NCBI GenBank assembly: GCA_030584185.1
Contig: CP129495.1
Location: forward strand, 1,329,628 to 1,393,627
Origin: Acidimicrobiia bacterium
Lineage (GTDB): Bacteria > Actinomycetota > Acidimicrobiia > Spongiisociales > UBA11373
Direction: 5' to 3'
Length of the DNA stretch: 64,000 bases
Shown: one piece after another, positions 1-8,163 of the stretch
Layout: each line of letters opens with the position of its first letter
Position numbering within the stretch: the first letter of the stretch is position 1
Program-made: the position numbers and the translations under genes
The notes under the pieces: generated by a model
Databases searched by the model: none
The model's input: the letters and a program-made list of their open reading frames with translations, nothing else
Told to the model about the DNA's origin: nothing

Positions 1-406
1 CGTGCTTGTCGTCGGAGAAGATCGTCAGCACCACACGGGTGCCGGCCGGGGCCTCCCCGAGACGCTCGACGGCCCGGCTCTCCACCCACTCCATCAGGAA
101 GGACCCGACTCCTCGGGAGGTGTGGTCCGGCAGAACGGCCCCGAAGGCGTGGGGGGCGACGTGGGGTGGCCGGTTGGAGAGGAACTCGCATCCGGCGACG
201 TCCCCGAACTCCGACACCAGGAGGGCGACGTCCCTGGCGACATCGATGTGCCCCTCCCTGAGGAACGCCGCCGCCTCCGCAGGACTCAGGAACGCCCGCC
301 CGGATTGGGAGTGCTGGGCGAAGGCATACCGCTCGGCGATGTCATCGACGATCTCGTCGGTCGCGGTGACCGCTCGATAGCCGGCCGGTGGTTTGAGGCT
401 GAACAT
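1..406 (-). CDS. GNAT-family N-acetyltransferase (3' end off the left edge)
   Basis: 135 codons are visible, starting at an ATG at 406; the C-terminus lies beyond the window. Residues 88-105 contain a beta strand GAVLP followed by RGVGSFLMEW. This is the acetyl-CoA pyrophosphate-binding signature (R/Q-x-x-G-x-G/A) of GNAT acyltransferases, which move an acyl group from CoA to an amine. The substrate cannot be told from what is visible. A weak AGAGGTGG lies about 11 nt before the start. The gene diverges from the regulator at 469 across a 62-nt gap, so the regulator may control it; that is inference from position only. Confidence 0.7.
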   Translation of the reverse strand, partial: MFSLKPPAGYRAVTATDEIVDDIAERYAFAQHSQSGRAFLSPAEAAAFLREGHIDVARDVALLVSEFGDVAGCEFLSNRPPHVAPHAFGAVLPDHTSRGVGSFLMEWVESRAVERLGEAPAGTRVVLTIFSDDKH

Positions 407-456
407 GGGTTTGACGCCACCTCTACCTATCGTTCTCAGGAATGATACAGATCGTG

Positions 457-462
457 TAGGGT
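457..462 (+). promoter_or_regulatory. -10-like hexamer of a leaderless promoter
   Basis: TAGGGT ends 6 nt before the GTG start at 469, and no ribosome binding site is visible. This spacing puts transcription start at or next to the start codon. The same layout recurs at other genes in the window. Confidence 0.45.
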
Positions 463-468
463 TCCCGC

Positions 469-1005
469 GTGGAGCTGGCACCGGAGATCGAGGCGCTACT
501 CCATCCGGCGCGCCTCCGCCTGGCGCGGGTGCTCTCCGAGCGGTCGCTCACCGTCGATGAGTTGGCCGGGGCCGTGCCCGACATCCCCCGATCTTCGATC
601 TACCGGCACCTGGCGCGTCTCGTCGCCTCCGGCGTCGTGGAGGTCGTGGAACATCGCCACGGCCAGGGAGGGCCGCAGCGGGTGTACCGCCTGGTCGAGG
701 GATCCGGGCAGATCACAACCTCGCAGGCTGCGGAGCTCGGCGTGGCCGACCTCACCCGGCTGTTCACCGGGTTCGTGGGCTCGCTGCTCGCCGACTGGGA
801 GCGCTACGTCGCCACCGATCCCGACCCCGCCGTGGCCACCCCGACCTTCTCCCAGGTGTGGATCGGTGCCGACCGAGCGGAGATGTCGGAGCTCATGGGG
901 CGGCTGCGCGAGTTGATCGAGCCCTACCGAGAACGCCCCGGCGTGCGCCGCACGCTGAGCATCGTCGTCCTGCCCACCGGCGAGGGGGCGGATCGGATCG
1001 GGTAG
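469..1005 (+). CDS. Winged-helix transcriptional regulator (ArsR/HTH_20 type)
   Basis: A 178-residue protein with a GTG start. Residues 8-75 form a typical winged helix-turn-helix: a leading helix LHPARLRLARVL, a recognition-helix stretch IPRSSIYRHLARL, and a wing VVEVVEHRHGQGGPQRVYRL. The remaining ~100 residues look helical and may bind a ligand or dimerise; no catalytic motif is seen. Proteins of this architecture are usually dimeric repressors or activators of nearby genes. It diverges from the acetyltransferase and is followed by an uncharacterised gene. Start chosen because the hexamer TAGGGT sits 6 nt upstream and the fold begins within the first ten residues. Confidence 0.75.
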   Translation: MELAPEIEALLHPARLRLARVLSERSLTVDELAGAVPDIPRSSIYRHLARLVASGVVEVVEHRHGQGGPQRVYRLVEGSGQITTSQAAELGVADLTRLFTGFVGSLLADWERYVATDPDPAVATPTFSQVWIGADRAEMSELMGRLRELIEPYRERPGVRRTLSIVVLPTGEGADRIG

Positions 1006-1113
1006 GTGCCTTCCGCCGGTGACCTCCAGGCGGGCGGTGCAAGACCGACGGCGAGGACGCCCTGGCGAACACCCGTTCGTGGTGCTACGGTGCCTGCCCC
1101 GTCGAAGAGCAGC

Positions 1114-2037
1114 ATGGAAGAGCGTCCGGGCGATTGGGATCGGTTGGCGCATCACGCCCGGATCCTGCGCGACCTCCACGCCGGAGTGGCCGTGAGCCCG
1201 GAGTTCGACTCGCCGGCGATGCGGCGTCGAATCGCAGGCCTCCGGATCACCGAACGCCTCTGCCAGGACCGGCAGGCGGAGGCTTCTCGAAGGCGAGCCG
1301 AACTGGAGACCACCCTTGCGGACATCGTGGCCCGGGCACCGCGGGTGGTGCCGGCTCCGAAGCCGCCCCGGTCGACGGTTTTCGTACCGGGCACGACCCC
1401 CGGCGCCTCGCCGCCTCCGAGCTTCTGGATGCCTCGGCGCACGGCGCACGACCTCGAGCAGTTCTGGTCTCCGACGGTCGTGCTCGGGTTCCGGGCGTGG
1501 GACGTGCGCCGGCAGGTGTGGGGCGCCAAGCGGCCCTGGCTCACCCCCACCTATTGGGCCGGCTGTGTCGCCCACGGCGCGGAGGCATTCGACGACGAGG
1601 TACCCCACACCGACGGGCGCTGTGGCCGACCTCCCTGCGGGATCTACGCCACCAAGGCGCCCGAGATGCTGCTCGAGGAACTGGAGAGCGAGGCCAACCG
1701 GACCGCATTCGGGCTGGTGGCGCTGTCCGGCAAGGTGGTCGAACACACCGCCGGGTATCGGGCCGCCGAGGCGCGGGTCCTCGCCGTCTGCGTGCGCCAG
1801 GGGAACACGGTGATCGAGGTCGCTCCCGAGGACCTGCCCGGATTCTTCGCCGACCCCTGCGAGTTGCTGGACCCGTTGCTCGAGGCCTCGCCCGCCCGGC
1901 AGGCGGGAGGGCCGGAGACCGGCCAGGTGTCCGCCACTGTTACCCGCCACCGGGACGGCGGGGAGGCACGCCGGGCAATAGCCCGTCTCCTGGTGTCGGC
2001 CTACGACCGATGGGCGGGTGAGGGTCTCACGGCATGA
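1114..2037 (+). CDS. Uncharacterised protein with CGIYAxK and VVEHxxGYRA motifs
   Basis: I do not recognise a function. The frame is open from a GTG at 1006, but the ATG at 1114 (MEERPGDWDRL) is the more natural start, giving 307 residues. The N-terminal third is charged and helical, followed by a Pro-rich linker. The C-terminal half has a Trp-rich stretch (residues 120-150), then Cys-containing DGRCGRPPCGIYATK, then LSGKVVEHTAGYRAAEARVLAV. Similar CGIYA...GxVVEHxxGYRAExA motifs occur in uncharacterised proteins of actinobacteria and chloroflexi as I recall them, so this is probably a conserved domain of unknown role. No signal peptide or membrane segment is seen. The 228 nt after it (2038-2265) hold nothing I can support. 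Confidence 0.6.
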   Translation: MEERPGDWDRLAHHARILRDLHAGVAVSPEFDSPAMRRRIAGLRITERLCQDRQAEASRRRAELETTLADIVARAPRVVPAPKPPRSTVFVPGTTPGASPPPSFWMPRRTAHDLEQFWSPTVVLGFRAWDVRRQVWGAKRPWLTPTYWAGCVAHGAEAFDDEVPHTDGRCGRPPCGIYATKAPEMLLEELESEANRTAFGLVALSGKVVEHTAGYRAAEARVLAVCVRQGNTVIEVAPEDLPGFFADPCELLDPLLEASPARQAGGPETGQVSATVTRHRDGGEARRAIARLLVSAYDRWAGEGLTA

Positions 2038-2265
2038 CGCCGGCCCGACTGCGAGCCGGGCGAGAGACCTGCCGGACCATGGCGGTGTGCTGGGCGACGG
2101 GACGCCACAACCGAGCTCCGGCCGCCTACCACCGTCCAGCCGCACCCCAGGCATCGTCACGAACGGCGACCCCGGCCGTGTGGCAGGTGGCGGGGCTTTC
2201 GGCAGGGACACCTTCGAGTCGTGCGACGGGCGCCTCCGCCCTGCGGTGCGCTCCGGTCACTAGCC

Positions 2266-3681
2266 CTAGATCCGGTAGGTGCTGTTCCCCCGCTTCAGGT
2301 ACCGGCCGTCGCCCGGCTTGCCGTGATAGGCACCGTCGGACACGACCACCCGGCCCCTCGAGAGCACCGTCTCCACCTTGCCGGTGAGCTCCTTGCCCTC
2401 GTAGGCCGAGTAGTCGACCCGCATGTGCTGGTTGGCCACCGAGATGGTGTGCTTCTTGTTCGGGTCGAAGACGACGATGTCGGCGTCGGTTCCCGGTGCG
2501 ATGGTGCCCTTCTGCGGATACAGACCGAACATCTTCGCCGGCGTTGTCGCCATCAGCTCGACGAACCGGTTGAGGCCGATCCGGCCTCCGGCGACCCCGG
2601 CGGAGAACATCGCCTCGAAGCGGGGCTCCACACCCGGCATCCCATTGGGGATCTTCGAGAAGTCGCTCTCGCCGAGGCGCTTCTGGATCCCCAGCTCCGG
2701 GTGCTCGTCCATGCAGAACGGGCAGTGGTCGGTGGACACCACCTGCAGGTCGTTGGTGCGCAGGCCGGTCCACAGGGCCTCCTGATGGCCGGCGGCCCGA
2801 TCCCGCATCGGGGGTGAGCACACGTACTTGGCCCCCTCGAACCCGTCCTGCATCTCCTCCAACCCGAAGTAGAGGTACTGCGGGCAGGTCTCGGCGAAGA
2901 TGTTGAGGCCCCGGTCACGCGCCGCCTTCACTTCTTCGAGGGCCTCCTTGGCCGACATGTGGACGATGTAGAGCTGGGCTCCGGTGAGCTCGGCGAGCAC
3001 GATCGCCCTATGCGCCGCCTCGCCCTCCAGCAGGGACTTGCGCACCAGGGCGTGGTGGATCGGGTCGGTCTCGCCACGAGCCAGGGCTTGGGCCACATAG
3101 ACGTCGATGGCGATGCCGTTCTCGGCGTGCATGCAGATGGTGGCCCCGATCTCCGCCGCCTTCTGCATCGCCCGCAGGATCTCGCCGTCGTCGGAGTAGA
3201 ACACCCCCGGGTAGGCCATGAACAGCTTGAAGGAGGTGACCCCCTCGTCGCTCAGGATGTCCATCTCCTTGAGCGTCTGATCGTTGATGTCGCCGGTGAT
3301 CATGTGTAGGCCGTAGTCGATGGCGACGTTGCCGTCCGCCTTGGCGCGCCACGCCTCGTACCCCTCCATGGCCGATCCGCCCTTGGTCTGGACGGCGAAG
3401 TCGATGATCGTGGTGGTGCCGCCCCAGGCGGCCGCCCGGGTGCCGGTCTCGAAGGAGTCGGAGGCGAAGGTCCCGCCGAACGGCAGCTCCATGTGGGTGT
3501 GCACATCGATCCCGCCAGGGAACACGTACTTGCCGGTGGCGTCGATGACCGTGTCCGCCTTCCAGTCCTGGGTGCCGTGGGCGGCTAGGGCCACCACCTT
3601 CTCGCCGTCGATGAGGACATCGGCCGCCATGGTCTCGGTGGCGGTGACGACGGTTCCGTTGGTGATGAGAGTGGTGGGCAT
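2266..3681 (-). CDS. hydA: Dihydropyrimidinase (D-hydantoinase family)
   Basis: A 471-residue amidohydrolase of normal length. It hydrolyses the ring of 5,6-dihydrouracil or dihydrothymine (also hydantoins) to N-carbamoyl-beta-amino acids in the cytoplasm, step two of reductive pyrimidine catabolism. The binuclear metal site is complete: HTH at residues 61-63, the lysine that becomes carboxylated at K152 (SFKLFMAYPG), H185 (MHAENG), H241 (YIVHMS) and D318 (STDHCPF). The ATG at 3681 is preceded by GAAGGGAG. The upstream leader contains the heptamer array 3706-3796, so its promoter must lie in or beyond that array. Partner enzymes are the aminotransferase at 6804 and the amidase at 10393. Substrate choice between dihydropyrimidine and hydantoin cannot be settled from sequence. 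Confidence 0.93.
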   Translation of the reverse strand: MPTTLITNGTVVTATETMAADVLIDGEKVVALAAHGTQDWKADTVIDATGKYVFPGGIDVHTHMELPFGGTFASDSFETGTRAAAWGGTTTIIDFAVQTKGGSAMEGYEAWRAKADGNVAIDYGLHMITGDINDQTLKEMDILSDEGVTSFKLFMAYPGVFYSDDGEILRAMQKAAEIGATICMHAENGIAIDVYVAQALARGETDPIHHALVRKSLLEGEAAHRAIVLAELTGAQLYIVHMSAKEALEEVKAARDRGLNIFAETCPQYLYFGLEEMQDGFEGAKYVCSPPMRDRAAGHQEALWTGLRTNDLQVVSTDHCPFCMDEHPELGIQKRLGESDFSKIPNGMPGVEPRFEAMFSAGVAGGRIGLNRFVELMATTPAKMFGLYPQKGTIAPGTDADIVVFDPNKKHTISVANQHMRVDYSAYEGKELTGKVETVLSRGRVVVSDGAYHGKPGDGRYLKRGNSTYRI

Positions 3682-3705
3682 GAGGGGCTCCCTTCAAGGT
3701 CGGCG

Positions 3706-3796
3706 ATTCGCGATTCGCGATTCGCAATTCGCGATTCGTAATTCGCAATTCGCAATTCGTAATTCGCAATTCGCAATTCGCGATTCGTGATTCGTT
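3706..3796. repeat. Heptanucleotide array, 13 units of ATTCGYR (left arm)
   Basis: Thirteen contiguous 7-bp units with no interruption. The first five bases ATTCG are invariant. Positions 6-7 vary as CG, CA, TA or TG, a pyrimidine-purine step, and the final unit ends TT. One inverted unit CGCGAAT follows at 3800-3806 and could close a small hairpin. The array lies in the leader of the dihydropyrimidinase gene and faces a second array of the opposite orientation at 4264-4330, with the four-helix-bundle gene between them. Confidence 0.9.
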
Positions 3797-3902
3797 CAGC
3801 GCGAATCTACTCAGGGTTGCGCCTGGTCGTCGCGGTGGTCGGGCCTGCCTTCGACACCAAGGGGGTTTCCCGCAATCCGTCGGCGTGATAGATGTGCACA
3901 GG

Positions 3903-4253
3903 ATGCGCGATCTCGGCAACAGCCGGGTGCTGGACAACGCGAAGGCCCTGGTGCGCACGATCTACGAACTCACCCGGACGCTCCCCGACGACGAGCGGTT
4001 CGGACTCACCAGTCAACTCCGTCGCGCCGCCGTGTCGGTTGCGGCGAACATCGCCGAGGGACTCGGACGAGGCTCACAAGGTGATCTCGAGCGATTCCTC
4101 CGGGTGGCATCCGGCTCGGCCGCCGAGGTCGTCGTGCTGCTCGACCTTGTCGAGGACCTCTACGGCATACGGGATGACGAAGTTGTCGACGCCATCGAGC
4201 ACATCCGCCGACAGCTGACGCTGCTCACCCGACGCGTCAACGCGGCACGTTGA
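3903..4253 (+). CDS. Four-helix bundle protein (S23 / 23S rRNA intervening-sequence protein family)
   Basis: 116 residues from ATG 3903; the frame is open to a GTG at 3885, but homologues begin with MRDxxNxxV as here. Family hallmarks are visible: LTSQLRRAAVSVAANIAEGLGRGS in the middle (two pieces around residues 40-63), then FLRVASGSAAEVVVLLDLVEDLY. Family members were first seen inside 23S rRNA intervening sequences and also as accessory proteins (Avd) of diversity-generating retroelements, forming positively charged ring-like oligomers; most genomic copies have no known role. Here there is no rRNA or reverse transcriptase nearby. Instead the gene is bracketed by inverted heptamer arrays (3706-3796 and 4264-4330), which suggests an inserted unit; that is inference. 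Confidence 0.88.
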   Translation: MRDLGNSRVLDNAKALVRTIYELTRTLPDDERFGLTSQLRRAAVSVAANIAEGLGRGSQGDLERFLRVASGSAAEVVVLLDLVEDLYGIRDDEVVDAIEHIRRQLTLLTRRVNAAR

Positions 4254-4263
4254 GCCCAGCCCG

Positions 4264-4330
4264 CACGAATCGCGAATCGCGAATCGCGAATCGCGAATCG
4301 CGAATCACGAATCGCGAATCGCGAATCGCG
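4264..4330. repeat. Heptanucleotide array, 9 units of YRCGAAT (right arm, inverted)
   Basis: Nine contiguous 7-bp units, seven CGCGAAT and two CACGAAT, plus a partial CGCG. They are the reverse complement of the ATTCGYR units at 3706-3796. The array stops one base before the stop codon of the lipoprotein gene on the minus strand. With the left array it encloses the four-helix-bundle gene. Confidence 0.9.
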
Positions 4331-4331
4331 C

Positions 4332-5564
4332 TCACGGATGATTCGCGTCGAGCTCCGTGACCAGCAGGTTGCCCGGGATCAGGGCACCGGTCTCGTAGGT
4401 GCCCACCCAGATGTCGTAAGTGCCGTCGAGGGCGGTGATGAAGTCGATCGTCGGGTTGAAGGTGTCGTACGAGTCGTCGGCACACCACCAGTCGCCGGCG
4501 GGATCGTTGATCACCATCACGGTGTCCGCAGACGGGTCGTCGGCGACGAAGTAGACCCGCAACGAGTTGCCGGCGGCACCGCTGAAGACCAGCTCGAGGT
4601 CGGGCTGGGAGGTGACGAACCCGGCGCATTCGCCTCCCAGGTAGGCGGAGACATCGATGTCGCCTCCGGCCTCCATGGCCAGTGCCTGCGGATCGGGCTC
4701 GAAGCCACTGATCAGTTCGGCACTGCCGTAGTTGGCGTCGAGGGCGGCGTCCAGCGCCCCACCGTCCCCGGTCAGGTTGTTGACGTAGAACGAGTTGACG
4801 ATCTCGTCGGCGGCTGCCAGATCGGCTTCCGAGATCATGGTGATGGCCACGAGCACGGTGAACTCCTCACCCGGGGGACGGGCGATGATCACCGCCTGAG
4901 CGGTACCCACACCGTCACAGTTCTCCCACCAGTCGAGCACCCCGGCGTAGGCGCCGTCGTCGTACTCGTAGCGGCCGGCGTAGGTGCACTCGCCGGAGAG
5001 GGGGGCGAAGACGTCGAGGATCTCCTCCACGGACCCGACGAGGAGGGCGGTGGCGCCAAAGGTGACGCCAGGTGTCGTCCAGGTGGAGTTCCAGTCGGCG
5101 ATGCTCGGGGCGGAGGTCACCTGCACCCCGATGCCGTCGGGGCCGGCGTCCAACCCGAACGGGTTGTCCACCCAGGCGCCGCCTTCCACGTCCGACCAGG
5201 CCGCCGGAACGTTCACGGTCAGGATCCCGGTGTCGTCGGTGATCGCCACGTACTCGTCGTACACATTGCCGGTCGGCTCGTCGGGGATCTCAGTGGGCGC
5301 CTCGCCCTGCTGCAACCCACTGGCCAGGGACAGGCCTTCGGCACGGTTGTCGCCGGGCTTGGTCGTGTCGGTGACCGCCGTCGTCGTGGTAGTCGGGATG
5401 GCCGTGGTCACCGGGGCGGCGGTGGTATCGGGGGACGCGGTGGTGGAGCTCGGGGCGGCCTCCCCGCCACAGGCGGCCACAGCGACCAGGAACAGGCCGA
5501 GGACGAGTCGAACGAGATGGCGGGACGTGGGAATCCTCCGGTAGATGGACGCGGATGATCGCAC
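4332..5564 (-). CDS. Putative secreted lipoprotein, Thr-rich linker, function unknown
   Basis: The frame is open from a TTG at 5651. No ATG exists near the signal peptide, so the GTG at 5564 (about 410 residues) is the better guess; neither start has a strong ribosome binding site. An Arg-containing n-region and hydrophobic stretch end in the lipobox VAAC, followed by an Ala/Thr/Pro-rich linker typical of actinobacterial lipoproteins. The rest (about 330 residues) is acidic, rich in Asp, Gly, Trp and aromatic strands and looks like an extracellular beta domain; two conserved-looking halves can be seen around the Cys pair GECTYAG and ENCDGVG. No enzyme motif is recognised. The stop codon abuts the right heptamer array. 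Confidence 0.65.
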   Translation of the reverse strand: MRSSASIYRRIPTSRHLVRLVLGLFLVAVAACGGEAAPSSTTASPDTTAAPVTTAIPTTTTTAVTDTTKPGDNRAEGLSLASGLQQGEAPTEIPDEPTGNVYDEYVAITDDTGILTVNVPAAWSDVEGGAWVDNPFGLDAGPDGIGVQVTSAPSIADWNSTWTTPGVTFGATALLVGSVEEILDVFAPLSGECTYAGRYEYDDGAYAGVLDWWENCDGVGTAQAVIIARPPGEEFTVLVAITMISEADLAAADEIVNSFYVNNLTGDGGALDAALDANYGSAELISGFEPDPQALAMEAGGDIDVSAYLGGECAGFVTSQPDLELVFSGAAGNSLRVYFVADDPSADTVMVINDPAGDWWCADDSYDTFNPTIDFITALDGTYDIWVGTYETGALIPGNLLVTELDANHP

Positions 5565-5678
5565 TCGCCGGGTGGAAGGCAAAGTTGGCGTGACGATCAG
5601 GGACGGGGGCTGCTCCCGTGGCGATCGGCTGTGCGCTCGCTCAATCGCCAATCACTAGTCGCGGTCGAACCACCACTA

Positions 5679-6062
5679 TCAGGTCGCCGGCGCCTCCAGC
5701 ACGAACTCGGCGAGGAACCGGGTGACTAGCAAGCCGGCGATCGGGGCGATCAGGGCGAAGATCGGGATACGGGTCGGGTCGCTGCCGGTCTCGAACACCG
5801 GAGCCGCCAGGCTCACCACCGTCACCACCAGCCACACGGCGGCGGTACTCAGACCCACGATTCGCCAGGCGCTCTCCGGGGCGTCGCGGCGGCCCCGGGC
5901 GAACCGGGCGAGCGCCATGGTGGCGAGCGCACCCCACAGCCAGTTGATCGCCACCGACACCTTGAGGTGCTCCTGCTGGCTGCCACTGACGAAATCCGGC
6001 GACCACACCGAGGTGACGATCACCGCCATGGCGATCAGCGACCACTGCTTGCTCGGCTTCAT
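5679..6062 (-). CDS. Small integral membrane protein, function unknown
   Basis: 127 residues. The ATG at 6062 (MKPSKQWSL) is preceded by a strong AAGGAGG at 5-nt spacing, which decides the start over the in-frame upstream ATG at 6080. Four hydrophobic segments are visible (roughly residues 8-24, 40-55, 68-88, 100-120), separated by short polar loops. No motif or family is recognised. It stands alone between the lipoprotein gene and the toxin-antitoxin pair. Confidence 0.65.
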   Translation of the reverse strand: MKPSKQWSLIAMAVIVTSVWSPDFVSGSQQEHLKVSVAINWLWGALATMALARFARGRRDAPESAWRIVGLSTAAVWLVVTVVSLAAPVFETGSDPTRIPIFALIAPIAGLLVTRFLAEFVLEAPAT

Positions 6063-6155
6063 TCGACCTCCTTGCACCACGGTACTCCCGAGGAGGTCGC
6101 AAGAGACGATGCGACAGTGATGCGGGGCGTCCCGAAGGCTCCCGTGCCGAAGCCC

Positions 6156-6467
6156 TCAGCAGCCGGTCGCATCGGCCAGGGTGCGGCACGCCTCCGCCAT
6201 CCGGCGTGGCGTCAGTGCCGTGACCCGACGGCGGAAGCGATCCCGAAGAACGCTGTGCAGGCTGTCGAAGTTGACGACACACTCCGCCGGGACGCCATCG
6301 AGATCGGGTGTGAGCATCATCTCAGCCGTCGTCCCCCGCCGGGTGCGGGTGAGAGCGGCCACCACGACCGAGCCGATCCGATCGGCCACCGGATCCCGGG
6401 TCAGCACCAGTACCGGACGGTCGCCGCCCGGAACCGCGGCGAACCACACCTCACCGCGACGCATCAT
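6156..6467 (-). CDS. mazF: MazF/PemK-type mRNA interferase toxin
   Basis: 103 residues from ATG 6467 (a second ATG follows at 6464). The family opening RRGEVWFAAVPGGDRPVLVLTRD is present in two recognisable blocks (GEVWxxxxPGxxRPxLVL), followed by VVVAALT and VPAECVVNFDSLHSV. Members are ribosome-independent, sequence-specific endoribonucleases that cleave mRNA in the cytoplasm. The start overlaps the end of the antitoxin gene by 17 bp, the usual coupled arrangement. The frame extends upstream to 6578, but that stretch is antitoxin sequence in another frame. Confidence 0.88.
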   Translation of the reverse strand: MMRRGEVWFAAVPGGDRPVLVLTRDPVADRIGSVVVAALTRTRRGTTAEMMLTPDLDGVPAECVVNFDSLHSVLRDRFRRRVTALTPRRMAEACRTLADATGC

Positions 6468-6702
6468 CCCAATCCGACCAGTCCTCGGCCGGACCCCAGT
6501 CGGAGACCTCCTCGAGGGAGGCCTCGGCGGGGGTGAGTGGGGTCGCCTGCCAGGCAGCCGCATCCCTCTCGGCGCCAAGGCGGGCCAGATGATCGTGCAG
6601 GGCAGCCCGGAGCAATTCAGAGCGGTCGACCCCGAGCTGCTCGGCCCAGTCGTCGGCCCGTGATGCCAGGTCGTCGTCCACCCGGAAGGAGAGCATCGTC
6701 AT
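6451..6702 (-). CDS. Ribbon-helix-helix antitoxin of the MazF pair
   Basis: 83 residues (81 if ATG 6696 is used). The N-terminus MLSFRVDDDLASRADDWAEQ reads as a beta strand plus helix of a CopG/MetJ-like ribbon-helix-helix, followed by LGVDRSELLRAALHDHL; the acidic tail with repeated Trp/Asp (SDWGPAEDWSDWDD) is expected to wrap the toxin. It should neutralise the toxin and repress the operon. The inverted repeat at 6698-6726 overlaps the start codon and is the likely operator. Confidence 0.82.
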   Translation of the reverse strand: MTMLSFRVDDDLASRADDWAEQLGVDRSELLRAALHDHLARLGAERDAAAWQATPLTPAEASLEEVSDWGPAEDWSDWDDASR

Positions 6703-6726
6703 ACATTGCTAAGTATCATGTATGAC
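6698..6726 (-). promoter_or_regulatory. Operator/promoter of the MazF operon, 9-bp inverted repeat
   Basis: GTCATACAT and ATGTATGAC form a perfect 9-bp inverted repeat around an 11-nt AT-rich spacer that includes -10-like hexamers (GATACT, TACTTA on the minus strand). The repeat covers the antitoxin start codon, so the transcript is probably leaderless and autorepressed. Confidence 0.65.
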
Positions 6727-6803
6727 AACCCAAATCAAGGGGTACGCGAGCTCTCACGGCCGCATCTCTCATCGCTGCATCGACCCAGGGGTAGACGCGT
6801 CCA

Positions 6804-8096
6804 CTACCGAGCTGCGTCGATGATCGCCCTCTCCAGGATCGCCATGCCCTCGTCGGCCTCGTCCTCGGTGAGCGACAGCGGCGGGGCGATCCGCAGGCAG
6901 TTTCCGTGCAGGCCGCCCTTGCCGATCAGCAGCCCGCCCTCACGGGCCTTCTCCAGGATCGTCCCGGCGGCACCAGGGTTCGGCTCCTTGCCGCCCGGCT
7001 TGACCAGCTCCACCCCGATCATCAGGCCCTTGCCCCGAACCTCTCCGATGATCTCCATCCGTTCGCCCAGATCCTCGATCGCCGACTTGAGCCGACGGCC
7101 CACCTTGGATGAGTTGGTCTGAAGATCCTGCTCCAGCAGGTAGTCCAGGTTGGCCAGGGCGCCGGCCATCACCAGCGGGTTGCCGCCGAAGGTGGAGATC
7201 GAGTTGGCCTTCAGGCAGTCCATGAGCTCGCCACGGGCGATCACCCCCCCGAGGGACAACCCGTTCCCCAGCCCCTTGGCGAAGGTGATCATGTCGGGCA
7301 CTATCCCGTGGGCCTGGTAGCCCCAGAAGTTCTCTCCGGTGCGGCCCCATCCGGTCTGCACCTCGTCGGAGATGAACAGGATCCCCCGCTGATCGAGCAC
7401 CCTCTTCATCTCACCGAAGAAGCCGTCCGGGGGCACCACGAACCCTCCGACGCCCTGGATCGGCTCGGCGATCATGCAGGCCACGTCACCGGCGGTGGCG
7501 ATCTCCAGCATGTCCTCCAGGTCGGCGACGCAGGCGGCGGTGAACTCGGCGTCGGGCAGGTGCCCGAACGGCGAGCGGTACTTGTAGCCGCCGTGGACGT
7601 AGGTGACCTGCACCGGCGACAGGCTGGTCGCCGACCAGGACCGGTTGCCGGTGATGGCGACGGCGGTGAACGACCGCCCGTGGTACGAGTTGCGGATCGC
7701 CAGCACCTGGTTCGAGTTCCGGTAGGCGGTGGCCAGCAGGAGTGCGGTGTCGTTGGCCTCGGTGCCGCTGTTGACGAAGAACACCTTGGCATCGGGAATC
7801 CCCGACAGTGCCGCCAGGCGTTCGGCCAGCTCGATCTGGCCCTCGATCAGGTACAGGGTCGAGGTGTGGAGCATGCGCGCCGCCTGCTCCTGGATGGCCT
7901 TCACCACCGACGGCGTCTTGTACCCGGTCATCGTGGTCAGGATTCCGCCGAAGAAGTCCAGGTACTCGTTGCCTTCGGCGTCGACGACGCGGCGACCGTC
8001 CCCGTCGACCAGGGCGATCGGCTGTTGGTAGTAGAGGGCGAGCCAGGCGGGCAGGATCGCCTTGTGCCGGCTCAGGAGTTCGGCATGGGTGCTCAT
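6804..8096 (-). CDS. Class-III PLP aminotransferase, probable beta-alanine/omega-amino acid transaminase
   Basis: 430 residues, full length for class III (AGXT2/omega-aminotransferase-like) enzymes. PLP site features: SGTEAN (residues 110-115), YHG (138-140), the acidic pair region FISDEVQTGWGRTG with D244, and the Schiff-base lysine K274 in ITFAKGLGNG; STFGGNP precedes the C-terminal domain. The reaction would move an amino group from beta-alanine or 3-aminoisobutyrate to a keto acid, giving malonate semialdehyde. The substrate is inferred from the dihydropyrimidinase (2266) and amidase (10393) on the same strand; class membership alone does not fix it. ATG at 8096. Confidence 0.88.
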   Translation of the reverse strand: MSTHAELLSRHKAILPAWLALYYQQPIALVDGDGRRVVDAEGNEYLDFFGGILTTMTGYKTPSVVKAIQEQAARMLHTSTLYLIEGQIELAERLAALSGIPDAKVFFVNSGTEANDTALLLATAYRNSNQVLAIRNSYHGRSFTAVAITGNRSWSATSLSPVQVTYVHGGYKYRSPFGHLPDAEFTAACVADLEDMLEIATAGDVACMIAEPIQGVGGFVVPPDGFFGEMKRVLDQRGILFISDEVQTGWGRTGENFWGYQAHGIVPDMITFAKGLGNGLSLGGVIARGELMDCLKANSISTFGGNPLVMAGALANLDYLLEQDLQTNSSKVGRRLKSAIEDLGERMEIIGEVRGKGLMIGVELVKPGGKEPNPGAAGTILEKAREGGLLIGKGGLHGNCLRIAPPLSLTEDEADEGMAILERAIIDAAR

Positions 8097-8163
8097 CGTC
8101 GCCAGGGCTCCTCGAATCGGGGACCGCGAAGGCTAGCGATGGCAAGCCTGCCCGGAGGAGGTA

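Noticed and set aside
2-445. Plus-strand frame at the left edge
   Set aside because: The acetyltransferase on the minus strand explains the same DNA with a recognised motif.
496-2211. 571-residue open frame on the minus strand
   Set aside because: Antisense to two plus-strand genes; composition (Pro, Arg, Gly rich) is typical of shadow frames in high-GC DNA and no motif is seen.
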